64,000 nt of DNA. Origin: Streptococcus oricebi. Its GTDB lineage: Bacteria; Bacillota; Bacilli; Lactobacillales; Streptococcaceae. The position numbers and the translations under genes are program-made. The stretch spans positions 186,001 to 250,000 of the forward strand of contig NZ_PRDG01000002.1 in NCBI RefSeq assembly GCF_017883985.1, written 5' to 3'. Under the pieces are notes generated by a model. It was not told where the DNA came from. It searched no databases and was given only the letters and a program-made list of their open reading frames with translations. Shown here piece after piece: positions 10,372-25,233 of this stretch. Numbering within the stretch: the stretch's first letter is position 1; every line of letters starts with the position of its first letter.

Positions 10372-11535
10372 ATGAAAAAGCTTAGGGTCAGTTTGGCCAC
10401 CGAAAAAAAGATTAAAAAGGGCCAGCTCCTTTTGGAAAAAAAGGACTTTCCCCACCTAGACTTGGACCATCAGCTGGTTGATTTAATGGACCAAAGGGGT
10501 CAGTTTCTGGCTCGGGCCTATCTGTCTCCCCAAAACAAGGGGGTGGGCTGGGTCTTTGCCAAGCAGGCCTTGGATTTGGATGTAGCCTTTTTTAGGGCCC
10601 TCTTTGAGCAGGCCAAGGCCAAGCGCCAGTCCTACCGAGATGATGCGGGAACAACAGCCTACCGCCTCTTTAATCAGGAGGGAGATGGCTTTGCAGGTTT
10701 CAGCGTGGATCTTTATGGTGACTATGCCCTCTTTTCCTGGTACAATCTCTTTGTCTTTGAGCAAAGGGAAAAGATTAGTCAAGCTTTTCGTGCAGTTTTC
10801 CCAGAAGTTTTGGGAGCTTATGAAAAGATTCGTTTTAAGGGGCCTGCTTATGAATCGGCCCACTTATACGGCCAAGCGGCCCCTGAATCTTTTACGATTT
10901 TAGAAAATGGCATCCGCTATTCGGTCTTTTTAAATGACGGTTTGATGACTGGAATTTTTCTAGACCAGCATGATGTGCGGGCCAGTCTAAGTCAGGGTCT
11001 GGCAACTGGCAAAAGAGTCCTCAATATGTTTTCTTATACGGCGGCCTTTTCTGTGGCAGCAGCCATGGGGGGAGCCCTTGAGACGACTTCGGTTGATTTG
11101 GCCAAGCGTAGTCGGGACCTATCCCAGGCTCATTTTCTAGAAAATGGGCTCAGCCTTGATCATCATCAATTTGTGGTTATGGATGTCTTTGCCTACTTTA
11201 AGTATGCCAAACGTCATGGTCTGGTTTATGATTTGATCATTCTGGACCCTCCGAGCTTCGCTCGCAATAAGAAAGAGACCTTTTCGGTCGCCAAAGATTA
11301 CCACCGGCTCATTGCCCAAGCTTTAGATATTTTAGCGGAAGGGGGCTTGATTGTGGCTAGTACCAATGCCGCCAATCTCTCCCGCCAGAAGTTTAAAAAA
11401 GAACTCGATAAGGGATTTGCAGGAGTCAAGTATCATTTCCTTGTGGAATGGGGCTTGCCAGCAGATTTCACTTACAATAAAAAAGACGAAAGTAGTAATT
11501 ACTTAAAAGTATTTACAATTAAGGTAAACCAATGA
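10372..11535 (+). CDS. class I rRNA m5C methyltransferase, RlmI/YwbD family
   Basis: This 387-residue SAM-dependent methyltransferase combines an N-terminal PUA-like RNA-binding region with a Rossmann domain. The SAM-binding stretch is [14 protein letters not shown], and the catalytic-site motif is ILDPPSF. Escherichia coli RlmI methylates C1962 of 23S rRNA; the exact nucleotide here is inferred. The gene opens the aromatic amino acid operon and overlaps aroD by four bases (ATGA). There is no ribosome-binding site, and the promoter -10 is 7 bp from the ATG, so the operon's first cistron is probably translated from a leaderless mRNA. Confidence 0.88.
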   Translation: MKKLRVSLATEKKIKKGQLLLEKKDFPHLDLDHQLVDLMDQRGQFLARAYLSPQNKGVGWVFAKQALDLDVAFFRALFEQAKAKRQSYRDDAGTTAYRLFNQEGDGFAGFSVDLYGDYALFSWYNLFVFEQREKISQAFRAVFPEVLGAYEKIRFKGPAYESAHLYGQAAPESFTILENGIRYSVFLNDGLMTGIFLDQHDVRASLSQGLATGKRVLNMFSYTAAFSVAAAMGGALETTSVDLAKRSRDLSQAHFLENGLSLDHHQFVVMDVFAYFKYAKRHGLVYDLIILDPPSFARNKKETFSVAKDYHRLIAQALDILAEGGLIVASTNAANLSRQKFKKELDKGFAGVKYHFLVEWGLPADFTYNKKDESSNYLKVFTIKVNQ

Positions 11536-12212
11536 GATTAGTAGTTCCTGTCATGCCCAAAAGTTTAGAAGAAGTCCAGCAGATTGACGCCAGTCGTTAT
11601 GCAGAGGCGGACTTGATTGAATGGAGGGCCGACTATTTAGCCAAGGAAGATATTTTAACCGTTGCACCGGCCATCTTTGAAAAGTTTGCTGGGTGGGAAT
11701 TGATTTTTACGCTTCGCTCTCGCAAGGAGGGGGGGCATATCCAGTTGACAGATGAAGAGTATGTCAGCACCATCAAGGAAATTGCTAGTCTCTACCAGCC
11801 TGATTATATCGATTTTGAATATTTTTCTCATAAGCAGGTCTTTGAGCAGATGTTGGAATTTTCCAATCTGATTTTGAGCTACCATAATTTTGAGGAGACC
11901 CCAGAGGATTTGATGGAGATTCTATCCGAATTGACCAGTCTGACACCTAAGGTGGTCAAGGTTTCCGTTTTGGCTCAAAATGAGCAGGATGTGCTGGACT
12001 TGATGAACTACACTCTAGGCTTTAAGACCCTCAATCCCCAGCAAGAGTATGTGACGGTATCGATGGGCTCTCTGGGCCGCTATTCGCGCCTGGTTGGTGA
12101 CTTGACTGGCTCTAGCTGGACCTTTGCCAGCCTCGATGAGGCCAGTGCTCCGGGCCAACTGTCCCTCAGCAATATGAAAAAAATTCAGGAGATTCTAAGT
12201 GATGAGGATTGA
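11532..12212 (+). CDS. aroD: 3-dehydroquinate dehydratase, type I
   Basis: AroD converts 3-dehydroquinate to 3-dehydroshikimate through a Schiff base. The 226 residues have the type I TIM-barrel signature: the [10 protein letters not shown] substrate motif, a catalytic histidine in [10 protein letters not shown], the Schiff-base lysine in KVVKVSVLA, and the C-terminal GQLS loop. The start codon overlaps the rlmI stop, and the C-terminus overlaps aroE, so translation is coupled. It is a genuine member of the cluster, not the type II enzyme found in some other bacteria. Confidence 0.97.
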   Translation: MRLVVPVMPKSLEEVQQIDASRYAEADLIEWRADYLAKEDILTVAPAIFEKFAGWELIFTLRSRKEGGHIQLTDEEYVSTIKEIASLYQPDYIDFEYFSHKQVFEQMLEFSNLILSYHNFEETPEDLMEILSELTSLTPKVVKVSVLAQNEQDVLDLMNYTLGFKTLNPQQEYVTVSMGSLGRYSRLVGDLTGSSWTFASLDEASAPGQLSLSNMKKIQEILSDED

Positions 12213-13062
12213 TGGTCATACTCGTCTGGCGGCTGTCGTGGCTCAACCAATCAAGCACAGCATTTCCCCCTTTATCCATAATCTAGCCTTTGAGAGGCTG
12301 GGGATAAATGGTGTTTATCTGGCCTGGGAGATTGAGAAGCAAGACCTGGCCCAGACGGTGGCCAATATTCGCCGCTATGATATGTATGGAATCAATCTAT
12401 CCATGCCCTATAAACAGGCGGTCATCCCTTTTTTAGATGAACTCAGTCCGGAAGCCCGCATGATTGGGGCGGTCAATACGGTCATCAATCGTGACGGACT
12501 CTTGCTTGGCCATAACACTGACGGTCGGGGCTTCTTTAGGAGCCTGGCTGACTTTTCCATCCAGCAGCAGAAGATGCTGATTTTGGGAACAGGAGGAGCA
12601 GCGACCGCCATCATTGCCCAGGCAGCCTTAGATGGGGCCGGAGCCATCACTGTCTTTGGCCGGTCAGCTTCTCTAGAGAGAATGGCAGCTAGATATACCG
12701 CCATAGCAGAAGAAACTGGAGTTCCTATCCATCTAAAGTCGATAGAGAATAGGGCAGACCTAGAGGATGAATTAGCCTCAGCCCAGCTATTGGTCAATGC
12801 GACCAGTCTAGGAATGGATGGCCGGAGCCTTCCCATTCCTTCCGACTTAATCTTACCCAAAGGACTCCTAGTGGCAGATGTGATTTACCAACCCTTTGAA
12901 ACACCCTTTTTGAGCCTGGCCAAGGCCCAAGGTTTAAAAACAGTCAATGGTCTGGGCATGCTGCTCTATCAGGCGGCCAGTGCTTTTGAGCTCTGGACGG
13001 GACAAGCCATGCCGACCCAACTTATCTGGCAGGAATTAAGCAAAAAATATCAAGAGAAATGA
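12199..13062 (+). CDS. aroE: shikimate dehydrogenase
   Basis: AroE performs the NADPH-dependent reduction of 3-dehydroshikimate to shikimate. The shikimate-binding SISPFIHN motif lies near residue 22, the catalytic lysine-containing NLSMPYKQ follows, then NTDGRGFF, and the nucleotide-binding GTGGAATA begins near residue 131. Start choice is open. A GTG at 12199 has GGAG at 7 nt, while the adjacent ATG at 12202 has it at 10 nt. Both overlap the end of aroD. The length is 287 residues from the GTG, normal for the family. Confidence 0.96.
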   Translation: MMRIDGHTRLAAVVAQPIKHSISPFIHNLAFERLGINGVYLAWEIEKQDLAQTVANIRRYDMYGINLSMPYKQAVIPFLDELSPEARMIGAVNTVINRDGLLLGHNTDGRGFFRSLADFSIQQQKMLILGTGGAATAIIAQAALDGAGAITVFGRSASLERMAARYTAIAEETGVPIHLKSIENRADLEDELASAQLLVNATSLGMDGRSLPIPSDLILPKGLLVADVIYQPFETPFLSLAKAQGLKTVNGLGMLLYQAASAFELWTGQAMPTQLIWQELSKKYQEK

Positions 13063-13077
13063 GAGGGACTAGCCCCT

Positions 13078-14145
13078 ATGAAGTTAACTGTAAATCTACC
13101 CCACCATCCCTATGATATTATCATTAAAAAGGATTCATTAGCCCAGGCTGGTCAGTGGTTGGCTGGCCTATGGCAGCCCCAGAAGGTCGTGATTATCACA
13201 GATAACCATGTAGCCAGTCTTTATGCTGAAAAGGTCAAGTTGAGCTTGGAGGATGCAGGCTTTGAAACCTATGTTTTTGACTTTTTAGAAGGAGAGGCCA
13301 GTAAGAACCTCAAGGTTGTCAATAAGGTCTATGAATTTTTGGTCAAGGTCGGCCTAACCAGAAGTGACGGCATTTTGGCCCTAGGTGGCGGTGTGGTCGG
13401 TGATTTGGCCGGTTTTGTCGCTTCAACCTATATGCGGGGCCTTCACTTTGTCCAGATTCCAACCAGCCTAACTGCCCAGGTGGACTCCTCCATTGGAGGT
13501 AAGACCGGGGTCAATACCCCTTGGGCTAAAAACATGGTTGGAACCTTCGCCCAGCCAGATGGGGTCTTGATTGACCCGCAGGTCCTTTCGACTCTAGGCA
13601 AGCGAGAACTTATCGAGGGTATGGGTGAGGTCGTCAAGTATGGTCTGATTGATGATGTCTTACTCTGGAAGGAGCTAGAGGAGATGGATGGTAGCCCAGA
13701 GTCCATCTTGGATCGGGCAGAAGAGTTGATTTATCGTTCCTGTGAAGTCAAGCGCAAACTTGTGGTTGAAGACGAGCTGGATAATGGTGTTCGTCTCTAC
13801 CTAAACTTCGGTCATACCATCGGCCATGCGATTGAGGCTTCAGTTGGTTATGGCCAGGTCATGCACGGAGAGGCAGTAGCCCTAGGTATGGTCCAGGTGT
13901 CTCGGATTGCCGAAAAGAAGGGCTTGGTCCGTTCTGGTCTGACCGACCAGATTGTCCGTATGTGTCAGAAATTTCAGCTCCCTGTCAGCTATGATTCCTG
14001 GGACAGCCAGGCCCTTTATCAGGCCCTAGTCCATGATAAGAAGGCGCGGGGAAATAGCATCAAGCTAGTTTTGGTGCCTGAAATCGGTTCAGTCAAAATC
14101 CATCAACTTCCCCTAACAGAAATGAAAGAATATTTGGAGAGATAA
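13078..14145 (+). CDS. aroB: 3-dehydroquinate synthase
   Basis: AroB cyclises DAHP to 3-dehydroquinate using NAD+ and a divalent metal. The 355 residues contain the NAD-binding [14 protein letters not shown], the [21 protein letters not shown] stretch, and metal ligands in GEVVKYG and the [10 protein letters not shown] and MHGEAV motifs. The gene lies 15 bp after aroE and one base before aroC. DAHP synthase, which supplies its substrate, is not in the window. The ribosome-binding site (GAGAGGG) is rather far from the ATG, but no better start exists. Confidence 0.97.
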   Translation: MKLTVNLPHHPYDIIIKKDSLAQAGQWLAGLWQPQKVVIITDNHVASLYAEKVKLSLEDAGFETYVFDFLEGEASKNLKVVNKVYEFLVKVGLTRSDGILALGGGVVGDLAGFVASTYMRGLHFVQIPTSLTAQVDSSIGGKTGVNTPWAKNMVGTFAQPDGVLIDPQVLSTLGKRELIEGMGEVVKYGLIDDVLLWKELEEMDGSPESILDRAEELIYRSCEVKRKLVVEDELDNGVRLYLNFGHTIGHAIEASVGYGQVMHGEAVALGMVQVSRIAEKKGLVRSGLTDQIVRMCQKFQLPVSYDSWDSQALYQALVHDKKARGNSIKLVLVPEIGSVKIHQLPLTEMKEYLER

Positions 14146-14146
14146 A

Positions 14147-15313
14147 ATGAGATATTTAACAGCAGGTGAGTCGCACGGCCCCCGCTTGACCGCTATTATC
14201 GAGGGAGTTCCAGCTGGACTCCCTCTTACAGCTGACTACATCAATGCCGAATTAAAAAGGCGTCAAGGTGGCTATGGTCGTGGTGCCAGAATGAAGATTG
14301 AAAGCGATCAGGTCGAGATTACCTCGGGTGTCCGTCATGGTCTGACCATGGGGGGACCTATTACCCTCAATGTCACCAATCTTGACCATCAAAAATGGCT
14401 GGAAATCATGAATGTGGCTGACGTTGAGGAAAAGAAGAAAAATCTGCGTAAGATTACCAAGCCTCGACCTGGTCATGCTGACTTGGTTGGCGGGATTAAA
14501 TACCGCTTTTCTGATCTGCGCAATTCCTTGGAGCGTTCTAGCGCGCGGGAAACAACCATGCGGGTGGCTGTCGGAGCAGTGGCCAAGCGTCTCTTGGAAG
14601 AACTCGGTCTTGAAGTGGCCAGCCACATCGTCCGCTTTGGGGGAATTGATATTGAGATTAAGGACGGACTTAGCATTGCTCAAATCAAGGAAGCAGCTAG
14701 AAAATCTCAAGTAGCCATTGTTAATCCCGACCAGGAAGAAGAAATCAAGGCCTATATTGATCAGATTAAAAAGGATGGAGACACCATCGGTGGGGTGATT
14801 GAAACCATTGTCGGGGGTGTTCCTGTCGGTCTAGGCTCCTTTGTCCAGTGGGATAGAAAATTGGATGCTAAGTTGGCCCAAGGGGTCGTCTCCATCAATG
14901 CTTTTAAGGGAGTAGAATTTGGCCTGGGCTTCAAGGTTGGCTCGCTCAAGGGTAGCCAGGTAATGGATGAGATTCTCTGGTCCAAGGAGGCTGGCTTTAC
15001 CCGTCGCACCAATAATCTCGGTGGCTTTGAGGGCGGGATGACCAACGGTGAACCGATTATCGTTCGGGGCGTAATGAAGCCGATTCCGACCCTTTACAAA
15101 CCCTTGATGAGTGTGGATATTGAGAGTCATGAGCCCTATAAGGCGACTGTGGAACGCAGTGATCCTACGGCCCTGCCAGCAGCAGGAGTGGTCATGGAGA
15201 GCGTGGTGGCTACAGTGCTGGCTACCGAAATCTTAGACAAGTTTTCTTCTGATAATCTAGAGGAATTAAAGGCAGCGGTGGAAGCCCACCGGGCTTATAC
15301 AAAGGACTTTTAG
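14147..15313 (+). CDS. aroC: chorismate synthase
   Basis: AroC uses reduced FMN for the trans-1,4-elimination that turns EPSP into chorismate. The 388-residue sequence begins [14 protein letters not shown], the first family signature. It continues with the GRGARM arginines, [26 protein letters not shown] and the C-terminal [24 protein letters not shown] precedes the start. A separate flavin reductase is needed to reduce FMN in monofunctional enzymes. The downstream gene begins at the very next base, with an AAAGGA site inside the aroC end. Confidence 0.98.
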   Translation: MRYLTAGESHGPRLTAIIEGVPAGLPLTADYINAELKRRQGGYGRGARMKIESDQVEITSGVRHGLTMGGPITLNVTNLDHQKWLEIMNVADVEEKKKNLRKITKPRPGHADLVGGIKYRFSDLRNSLERSSARETTMRVAVGAVAKRLLEELGLEVASHIVRFGGIDIEIKDGLSIAQIKEAARKSQVAIVNPDQEEEIKAYIDQIKKDGDTIGGVIETIVGGVPVGLGSFVQWDRKLDAKLAQGVVSINAFKGVEFGLGFKVGSLKGSQVMDEILWSKEAGFTRRTNNLGGFEGGMTNGEPIIVRGVMKPIPTLYKPLMSVDIESHEPYKATVERSDPTALPAAGVVMESVVATVLATEILDKFSSDNLEELKAAVEAHRAYTKDF

Positions 15314-16150
15314 ATGGGGACCTATATCTTAACCATGCTTCTGGTCGGCCTTTTTGCGGGCCTCTTGGGTTCGCTTTTGGGCCTGGGAGGCGGGATTGTC
15401 ATTACACCAGTCCTGACCCTGGCCTTTGGAGTTGACATTAAGTATGCGGTCGGGGCTTCGATTATCGCTGTTCTGGCTACTAGCTCGGGCTCTGCCTTGG
15501 CCTATCTCAAGGACGACATGCTCAATTTACGGATAGCCATGTTTCTAGAGATTTTCACGACCCTGGGCGCCTTTGTAGGAGCCATGCTATCGGTTGTGAC
15601 CAATGCCCAGATTCTCTTTTTACTCTATGGGGCCCTCATGCTTTTTCAGGCCTTTAATATGTATCAGAAGATTCGCTCCAAAGCCGAGACAGACATCAAC
15701 CATAAGGCCGACCCCTGGGCTCAAAAGCTCAAGCTAGCAGCTTCCTACTATGATAAGGGTCTGGGGCAGAAGGTCGACTATCAGGTGGATCGTGTGGCAG
15801 CTGGTTCGACAGTCATGTTTTTTGCTGGGGTCGTGTCGGCCCTGCTTGGAATTGGAGCTGGTGCCTTTAAGGTCTTGGCCTTAGATACGGTTATGAAAAT
15901 GCCCCTCAAGGCTAGCTCGGCCACCTCTAACTTTATGATGGGAGTTACAGCCACAGCCTCAGCTATTTTCTACCTATTTATCGGTCAGATTAACCCGGTT
16001 CTAGTCACTCCTATTGCCCTAGGGGTGCTTGCAGGCTCCCTACTAGGAAGTCGCTTGATGCCCCATCTACCAGTCAAGCTTTTACGCTGGATTTTCTTAC
16101 TGGTTCTCCTGGTGACTGGCCTACAGATGTTTATGCGAGGTATGCGATGA
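15314..16150 (+). CDS. TauE/SafE-family membrane permease
   Basis: This 278-residue integral membrane protein has about seven or eight hydrophobic segments and the family's GLGGGIVITPVL glycine motif near the N-terminus, repeated as GIGAGAFKVLALD in the second half. TauE/SafE proteins export sulfite, sulfoacetate and other organic anions. The substrate here is unknown. It is wedged between aroC and tyrA and overlaps the DUF1634 gene by four bases. These two are often paired, so they probably form one transporter unit. An aromatic precursor as cargo is only a guess from position. Confidence 0.85.
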   Translation: MGTYILTMLLVGLFAGLLGSLLGLGGGIVITPVLTLAFGVDIKYAVGASIIAVLATSSGSALAYLKDDMLNLRIAMFLEIFTTLGAFVGAMLSVVTNAQILFLLYGALMLFQAFNMYQKIRSKAETDINHKADPWAQKLKLAASYYDKGLGQKVDYQVDRVAAGSTVMFFAGVVSALLGIGAGAFKVLALDTVMKMPLKASSATSNFMMGVTATASAIFYLFIGQINPVLVTPIALGVLAGSLLGSRLMPHLPVKLLRWIFLLVLLVTGLQMFMRGMR

Positions 16151-16530
16151 CAGATAAATTCTTGGAAGAAGAAAAGGACCAACTGGAGCTAGTCATGGGA
16201 AAAATCCTGCGCAATGGGATTATCCTTAGCCTGGTCTTGATGCTAGTGGGCTTGTCCATCTTTTTCTTGGGTAATCAAGCTCCCCTTAAGCTGGAAGACC
16301 TGGATGCTTTTAATCCCTTGCTTTATCTGACCAGCCATGGTCTTTTTGACGGGCTTTCTCTGATGCTACTGGGACTTTTTATCCTGATTTTAACCCCGAT
16401 TTTTCGTGTTCTGTCTACCTTTTTTATCTTTTTTAAGACTAAGGACCAGACCTATATGGGCTTTACAGCCCTGGTCCTCCTTATCATCCTCATTTCGATT
16501 GTCCTAGCTTTTATTGTGGAGCCCAAGTAA
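16147..16530 (+). CDS. DUF1634 small membrane protein
   Basis: This 127-residue protein has three predicted transmembrane segments (roughly residues 18-38, 64-86 and 100-123) and no catalytic motif. The start overlaps the TauE/SafE stop codon (ATGA). DUF1634 proteins characteristically sit directly after TauE/SafE genes and probably act as accessory subunits. Nine bases separate it from tyrA, so it remains within the aromatic operon. Confidence 0.8.
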   Translation: MTDKFLEEEKDQLELVMGKILRNGIILSLVLMLVGLSIFFLGNQAPLKLEDLDAFNPLLYLTSHGLFDGLSLMLLGLFILILTPIFRVLSTFFIFFKTKDQTYMGFTALVLLIILISIVLAFIVEPK

Positions 16531-16539
16531 GGAGGGATT

Positions 16540-17646
16540 ATGCCCAAAAAAGTCATTTATATTGCTGGTCTAGGCTTGATTGGTTCCTCCCTAGCCCTAG
16601 CTATTAAAAGGGGCCAGCCAGACTATGAGATTCTGGCCTATAATCGGAGTCAAGAGTCCAGAGACATCGCCCTTAAAGAGGGCATGGTTCATGCTGTGAC
16701 AGACGATTTTGCGGCCTTTGCCCCCTTGGCTGATGTCATCATTTTGGCCCTGCCCATCCAGCAGACCCTGGACTTTTTAGAGGTCCTGTCCCAGCTGGAG
16801 CTCAAGGATAAGGTTTTGATTACTGATGCGGGCTCGACCAAGGCTCAGATTGTAGCTGAGGCCGAGGCTTGCTTGCAGGATAGGCCAGTCCGCTTTGTGG
16901 GAGGTCATCCCATGGCAGGGAGCCATAAATCGGGTGCCATCGCAGCCGATGTGACCCTGTTTGAAAATGCCTATTATATCTTTAGCCCTTCAAGTTTGAC
17001 CCAGCCGGGAACCATTGAGGAGATGAAGGAGGTCCTAGTAGGTCTCAAGGCCCGCTTTATTGAGCTTGAGGCCGGCGAGCATGACCTGGTTACTAGCCAG
17101 ATTAGTCATTTTCCTCATATCCTCGCTTCCAGCCTGATGGAGCAGGCCGGCCACTATCGTAAGGATCATCCCATGACCCAGCATTTTGCAGCCGGTGGTT
17201 TTCGGGATATGACCAGGATTGCCGAGAGTGAGCCCGGCATGTGGACCAGTATTCTCTTGACCAATCGCGCAGCCATTCTTGAGCGGATGGAAGATTTTAA
17301 AAATCGCCTGGACCAGGTTGCCCAGCTTTTGCAAAGAGGAGATGAAGAGGCCATTTGGCAATTTTTCAATCATGGACGGGAATTGCGCAAGGCCATGGAA
17401 ATCCATAAAAGGGCTGGTGTGGATAGTTTCTACGACATCTTTATCAATGTTCCCGATGAAGAAGATGCTATCCTGGGAATTTTGGAGTTACTAAGAGGAA
17501 CTTCGATTGTCAATATCCGAATCAACGAGGAAAATCGGGAAGACATCAACGGAATTTTACAAATTACCTTTAAAAACCGTGAAGATTTAGAAAAATCTGC
17601 TAAAATAGTAAGAGAAAATACAAAATATCAAGTCTTTTTAGACTGA
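16540..17646 (+). CDS. tyrA: prephenate dehydrogenase with C-terminal ACT domain
   Basis: TyrA oxidatively decarboxylates prephenate toward tyrosine. The NAD-binding [10 protein letters not shown] motif lies at residues 10-19, the catalytic histidine in [12 protein letters not shown], and a helical dimerisation domain follows. The last 70 or so residues (from [10 protein letters not shown]) form an ACT domain, which in Gram-positive TyrA proteins mediates feedback inhibition by tyrosine. Length is 368 residues. TAAGGAGG precedes the ATG. It is followed within 10 bp by the YlbF-family gene. Confidence 0.96.
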   Translation: MPKKVIYIAGLGLIGSSLALAIKRGQPDYEILAYNRSQESRDIALKEGMVHAVTDDFAAFAPLADVIILALPIQQTLDFLEVLSQLELKDKVLITDAGSTKAQIVAEAEACLQDRPVRFVGGHPMAGSHKSGAIAADVTLFENAYYIFSPSSLTQPGTIEEMKEVLVGLKARFIELEAGEHDLVTSQISHFPHILASSLMEQAGHYRKDHPMTQHFAAGGFRDMTRIAESEPGMWTSILLTNRAAILERMEDFKNRLDQVAQLLQRGDEEAIWQFFNHGRELRKAMEIHKRAGVDSFYDIFINVPDEEDAILGILELLRGTSIVNIRINEENREDINGILQITFKNREDLEKSAKIVRENTKYQVFLD

Positions 17647-17656
17647 GGAGGAAACG

Positions 17657-17995
17657 ATGTCAAATGTTTATGATTTAGCCAATGAATTGGCGCGTGGTTT
17701 GCGTGAGCTACCAGAATACCAAGCAGTCGCTGAAAGCAAGAAAGCGGTGGATGCAGATAGTGAGGCCAAGCAAATCTTGGACGACTACCTAGCCTTTCAA
17801 GGTGAGCTACAAGTCATGGCCCAGACAGGACAAATGCCAACGCCAGAATTGCAGGAAAAAATGCAGGCTTTCGGTGAAAAAATCCAAGCCAATGCGGTAT
17901 TATCCGACTTCTTTGCCAAGCAGCAACAGCTTTCTATTTATTTGTCGGACATCGAGCGCATTATCTTTGACCCTGTGCATGAGTTGTTGAATTAG
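17657..17995 (+). CDS. YlbF/YmcA-family protein
   Basis: This 112-residue, entirely helical protein of the Com_YlbF family is a homologue of the Bacillus YlbF, YmcA and YaaT complex, which influences RNase Y processing, competence and biofilm formation. Sequence features are heptad-like leucines and a conserved helical hairpin; there is no catalytic site. GAGGAGG precedes the ATG. It sits between tyrA and a perfect terminator and is retained at this place in other streptococcal aromatic clusters. Any role in aromatic metabolism is unproven. Confidence 0.88.
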   Translation: MSNVYDLANELARGLRELPEYQAVAESKKAVDADSEAKQILDDYLAFQGELQVMAQTGQMPTPELQEKMQAFGEKIQANAVLSDFFAKQQQLSIYLSDIERIIFDPVHELLN

Positions 17996-18021
17996 GATTA
18001 AAAAATATTTAGATGAATTTA

Positions 18022-18057
18022 AAAGAAGTAGGCTGTGGCCTACTTCTTTGATTTTTA
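18022..18057 (+). terminator. terminator after the ylbF-family gene
   Basis: A perfect 12-bp stem (AAAGAAGTAGGC / GCCTACTTCTTT) with a TGTG loop is followed by GATTTTT. It ends the first part of the split aro operon. Confidence 0.88.
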
Positions 18058-18105
18058 GAGTTGAATAGAATACCGGAATATGAGGAGTCTAAAATATTCG
18101 ATAGA

Positions 18106-21057
<2,952 letters not shown>

Positions 21058-21067
<10 letters not shown>

Positions 21068-21885
21068 CATTTTTAGGGCCCAAGGGCTCTTTTTCCCACC
21101 AGGTGGCCCAAAAGGCTTTTCCGCAAGGAGAGCTCAAGGCCTGCCCTAATATTACTGAGGTTATCAAGGCCTATGAGGCAGGCCAGGTGGACTATGCAGT
21201 AGTCCCAGTGGAAAATTCGATTGAAGGGAGTGTCCATGAGACCTTGGACTATCTCTTTCACCAGGCCGAAATTCAATCGATTGCTGAAATCGTTCAGCCC
21301 ATTAAGCAGCAACTGCTGGCGACTAGCCCTAAAAAAAAGATTGAACGGGTCTTTTCTCACCCACAAGCCCTGGCCCAGGGAAAGAAGTACATCGAGGAAC
21401 ATTATCCCCAGGCCAAGTTAGAAATTACCGCCAGTACGGCCTATGCGGCCCGCTTTGTAGCAGAGCATGCCGAGGAGCCTTATGCGGCCATTGCGCCCCA
21501 TTCGGCAGCCGAGGAGTATGGCCTAGAGGTTATTGCCCAGGATATCCAGGAGATGGCTGAAAATTTCACCCGCTTTTGGATATTGGGACATGAACAGAGA
21601 CCGTTTGACTTGTCCTTGGAGGAGAGGAAGATTACCCTGGCCTTGACCCTGCCCAATAATCTACCTGGGGCCCTCTATAAGGCCCTATCAACCTTTGCCT
21701 GGCGGGGGATTGACCTGACGAAAATCGAAAGCCGGCCTTTAAAAACGGCCTTGGGCGAATATTTTTTCATTATTGACATCAATAATAGCCAAGCCGAGCT
21801 GGTCCAGTATGCCTTTGCGGAGCTAGAGACCATCGGCATTTCCTATAAGGTACTCGGCCAATATGATGTCTATCTCATTTCATAG
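21058..21885 (+). CDS. pheA: prephenate dehydratase with ACT domain
   Basis: PheA converts prephenate to phenylpyruvate for phenylalanine synthesis. The catalytic domain fills about residues 1-180 (GPKGSFSHQVA, VPVENSIEGSV, and the conserved NFTRFWILG). The ACT domain begins near residue 190 (KITLALTLPNNLPGALYKAL) and contains ESRP, the Phe-binding motif of feedback-inhibited enzymes. No chorismate mutase domain is fused, so that step must come from another locus. The ATG overlaps the last 10 bases of aroK. Confidence 0.96.
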
Positions 21886-21899
21886 ATATTGGGGGAAAT

Positions 21900-23240
21900 A
21901 TGACAAAAAATTCAGGTAACCTTAGTCATCATGAGGAACTACGCCTTGACTATCTTTACAAAAATTATCATTACCTAAATGATCGTGAAAAACAAGAATA
22001 CGACTATCTACTAAGAAAAAAAGAAGGCAAGATTGGCCCAACTAGCTCTTCGAGAACAGCTAGGCCAGCCAGCCCTAAGGAGCAGCTGAAAAAGCAGCCA
22101 GGACTGACAGACGAGGGCCTTCCCAAGTATCCTGAGCGCCAGTCTAGGAGTCAGGCTAGGCGCAAGACCTCGCTTAAAAAGGAGCAGGAGCCGCTTGGCG
22201 CTAAACCTCAAGGACCGCGCAAAAAAAAGAAGTGGAATCTCAAACGAATCCTCAAATGGGTCGGCCTCTTTTTACTCCTAGTCTTAGGGGGCATGCTCTT
22301 TATGTTCCTCAAGGGTCTGCTTTCGGTCACAAGTAATCCCAATGCCAAACCAGCCCAGGTCGAGACCTTCAATGGACAAGATACCAAGGACGGGGTTAAT
22401 ATTTTAATCTTGGGAACGGATGGCCGGATTGGTCAGACTTCCGATGAAACTAGGACCGATACCATTATGGTGGTCAATGTCGGCAATAAGGATAAGAAGA
22501 TTAAAATGGTCAGCTTTATGCGGGATACCCTAGTCCATATTGACGGTGTCAGCCAGGAAGATAGCTACAATACCTATTATGACCAAAAGCTTAATTCTGC
22601 CTATACCATCGGGGAGCAGAATAAGCAGCAGGGGGCAGAGTTGGTCCGCGAAATGCTCAAGGATAATTTTGATATTGACATCAAATACTATGCTATGGTC
22701 GACTTCTCAACCTTTGCGACAGCCATTGATACCCTCTTTCCAAACGGGGTCGCCATGGATGCCAAATTCTCAACCATTGATGGCGAGCCGGTCAGTGAGG
22801 TAGAAGTTCCTGATGACCTCAATATGAAGGACGGGGTAGTGCCCAACCAAACCATCAAGGTTGGCCAGCAACGTATGGATGGCCGGACCCTCCTCAACTA
22901 TGCCCGCTTCCGGAAGGACGATGAGGGAGACTTTGGTCGGACTCGGCGCCAGCAAGAGGTCATGACTGCTGTCTTGCAGCAGGTCAAGGATCCAACCAAG
23001 CTCTTTACCGGATCGGAAGCCCTGGGTAAGGTCTTTGGCCTGACCTCGACCAACATTCCCTATACCTTCCTTTTAACCAACGGTCTCTCAACCATTACCA
23101 GCGCTAAAAACGGGATTGAACGGGTAACCGTTCCCGAATATGGCGACTGGGTTGATGATTTTGATATGTACGGTGGACAAGGACTCTTGGTCGACTTTGA
23201 GGCCTATAAGAATAAACTAGCCCAGCTAGGTCTGCGTTAA
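21900..23240 (+). CDS. LytR-CpsA-Psr family phosphotransferase
   Basis: This 446-residue membrane protein has a long, basic cytoplasmic N-terminus (about residues 1-112, many Lys and Arg), one transmembrane helix (about 115-137) and an extracellular LCP domain. The domain starts GVNILILGTDGR and includes TRTDTIMVV, FMRDTL and RMDGRTLLNYARFR, the aspartates and arginines that bind the polyprenyl-pyrophosphate head group. LCP enzymes attach wall teichoic acid or capsule polymers to peptidoglycan. The gene lies 14 bp after pheA, as in other streptococci, although no functional link to aromatic synthesis is known. Confidence 0.92.
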   Translation: MTKNSGNLSHHEELRLDYLYKNYHYLNDREKQEYDYLLRKKEGKIGPTSSSRTARPASPKEQLKKQPGLTDEGLPKYPERQSRSQARRKTSLKKEQEPLGAKPQGPRKKKKWNLKRILKWVGLFLLLVLGGMLFMFLKGLLSVTSNPNAKPAQVETFNGQDTKDGVNILILGTDGRIGQTSDETRTDTIMVVNVGNKDKKIKMVSFMRDTLVHIDGVSQEDSYNTYYDQKLNSAYTIGEQNKQQGAELVREMLKDNFDIDIKYYAMVDFSTFATAIDTLFPNGVAMDAKFSTIDGEPVSEVEVPDDLNMKDGVVPNQTIKVGQQRMDGRTLLNYARFRKDDEGDFGRTRRQQEVMTAVLQQVKDPTKLFTGSEALGKVFGLTSTNIPYTFLLTNGLSTITSAKNGIERVTVPEYGDWVDDFDMYGGQGLLVDFEAYKNKLAQLGLR

Positions 23241-23263
23241 AAGTAAGAAGATAAATAAGCATG

Positions 23264-23298
23264 AAAAAGCCCACAAGTTAAGAACTTGTGGGCTTTTT
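23264..23298. terminator. bidirectional terminator between LCP gene and XRE gene
   Basis: A perfect 16-bp stem (AAAAAGCCCACAAGTT and its complement) with a 3-nt loop has A and T runs at both ends, so it serves both converging genes. Confidence 0.92.
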
Positions 23299-23304
23299 GG
23301 CTGG

Positions 23305-23610
23305 TTAAGGCTTCAACGTTTCGGCCTCTTCCTGCTTGAGATAGAGTTGATAAGCATAGTCCTGAACCAGCTTTTTATTTTTCTCTGTGAGCTTGGGAAA
23401 TACACCGATAATGTGGGTCTTGTCAATAAAATAATCCCGCTCCACATCAAAAATCAACTCCAACTTTCGGATTTCGCTCTCATCAGGGTCATGGGCCCCG
23501 CTCTCCCAGGAGGAGTAGGTGGCTGCACTAATTCCTAAAATGAGATAAATATCCTTGGGCCTCAGGTTTAAGGCCAGACGTCTCCTTTGTAACTTTTCAT
23601 GATCAAACAT
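23305..23610 (-). CDS. XRE-family helix-turn-helix regulator
   Basis: This 101-residue DNA-binding protein has a Cro/CI-type helix-turn-helix at about residues 5-40 (RPKDIYLILGISAATYSSWESG) and a helical C-terminus that could dimerise. The start reading MFDHEKLQ has AAGGGAG upstream. The frame is open 24 codons further, but that stretch lacks a ribosome-binding site and overlaps the promoter. It is divergent from the RNA methyltransferase gene. A palindrome lies in its own promoter spacer, and a 13-bp sequence is repeated in its leader and at codons 4-8, so it probably represses itself. Targets are unknown. Confidence 0.85.
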   Translation of the reverse strand: MFDHEKLQRRRLALNLRPKDIYLILGISAATYSSWESGAHDPDESEIRKLELIFDVERDYFIDKTHIIGVFPKLTEKNKKLVQDYAYQLYLKQEEAETLKP

Positions 23611-23648
23611 TTTTTTCTCCCTTTTTGTAACATGATTGTAACTTTTCA
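23587..23648 (-). repeat. repeated TTGTAACTTTTCA motif at the XRE gene
   Basis: TTGTAACTTTTCA occurs at 23587-23599 (inside the start of the coding region) and again at 23636-23648 (leader). A further TTGTAAC lies at 23625-23631. Confidence 0.5.
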
Positions 23649-23651
23649 AAT

Positions 23652-25128
<1,477 letters not shown>

Positions 25129-25233
25129 AAATCCTTGATGCAAGGCTGTGGTTTGCCGTCAGTCCATACAAAAATTATTGGGCTTCTAGCAGCGAGAGTT
25201 TTTGAAGATTAATGGATAAATGGAGGACGTTAT

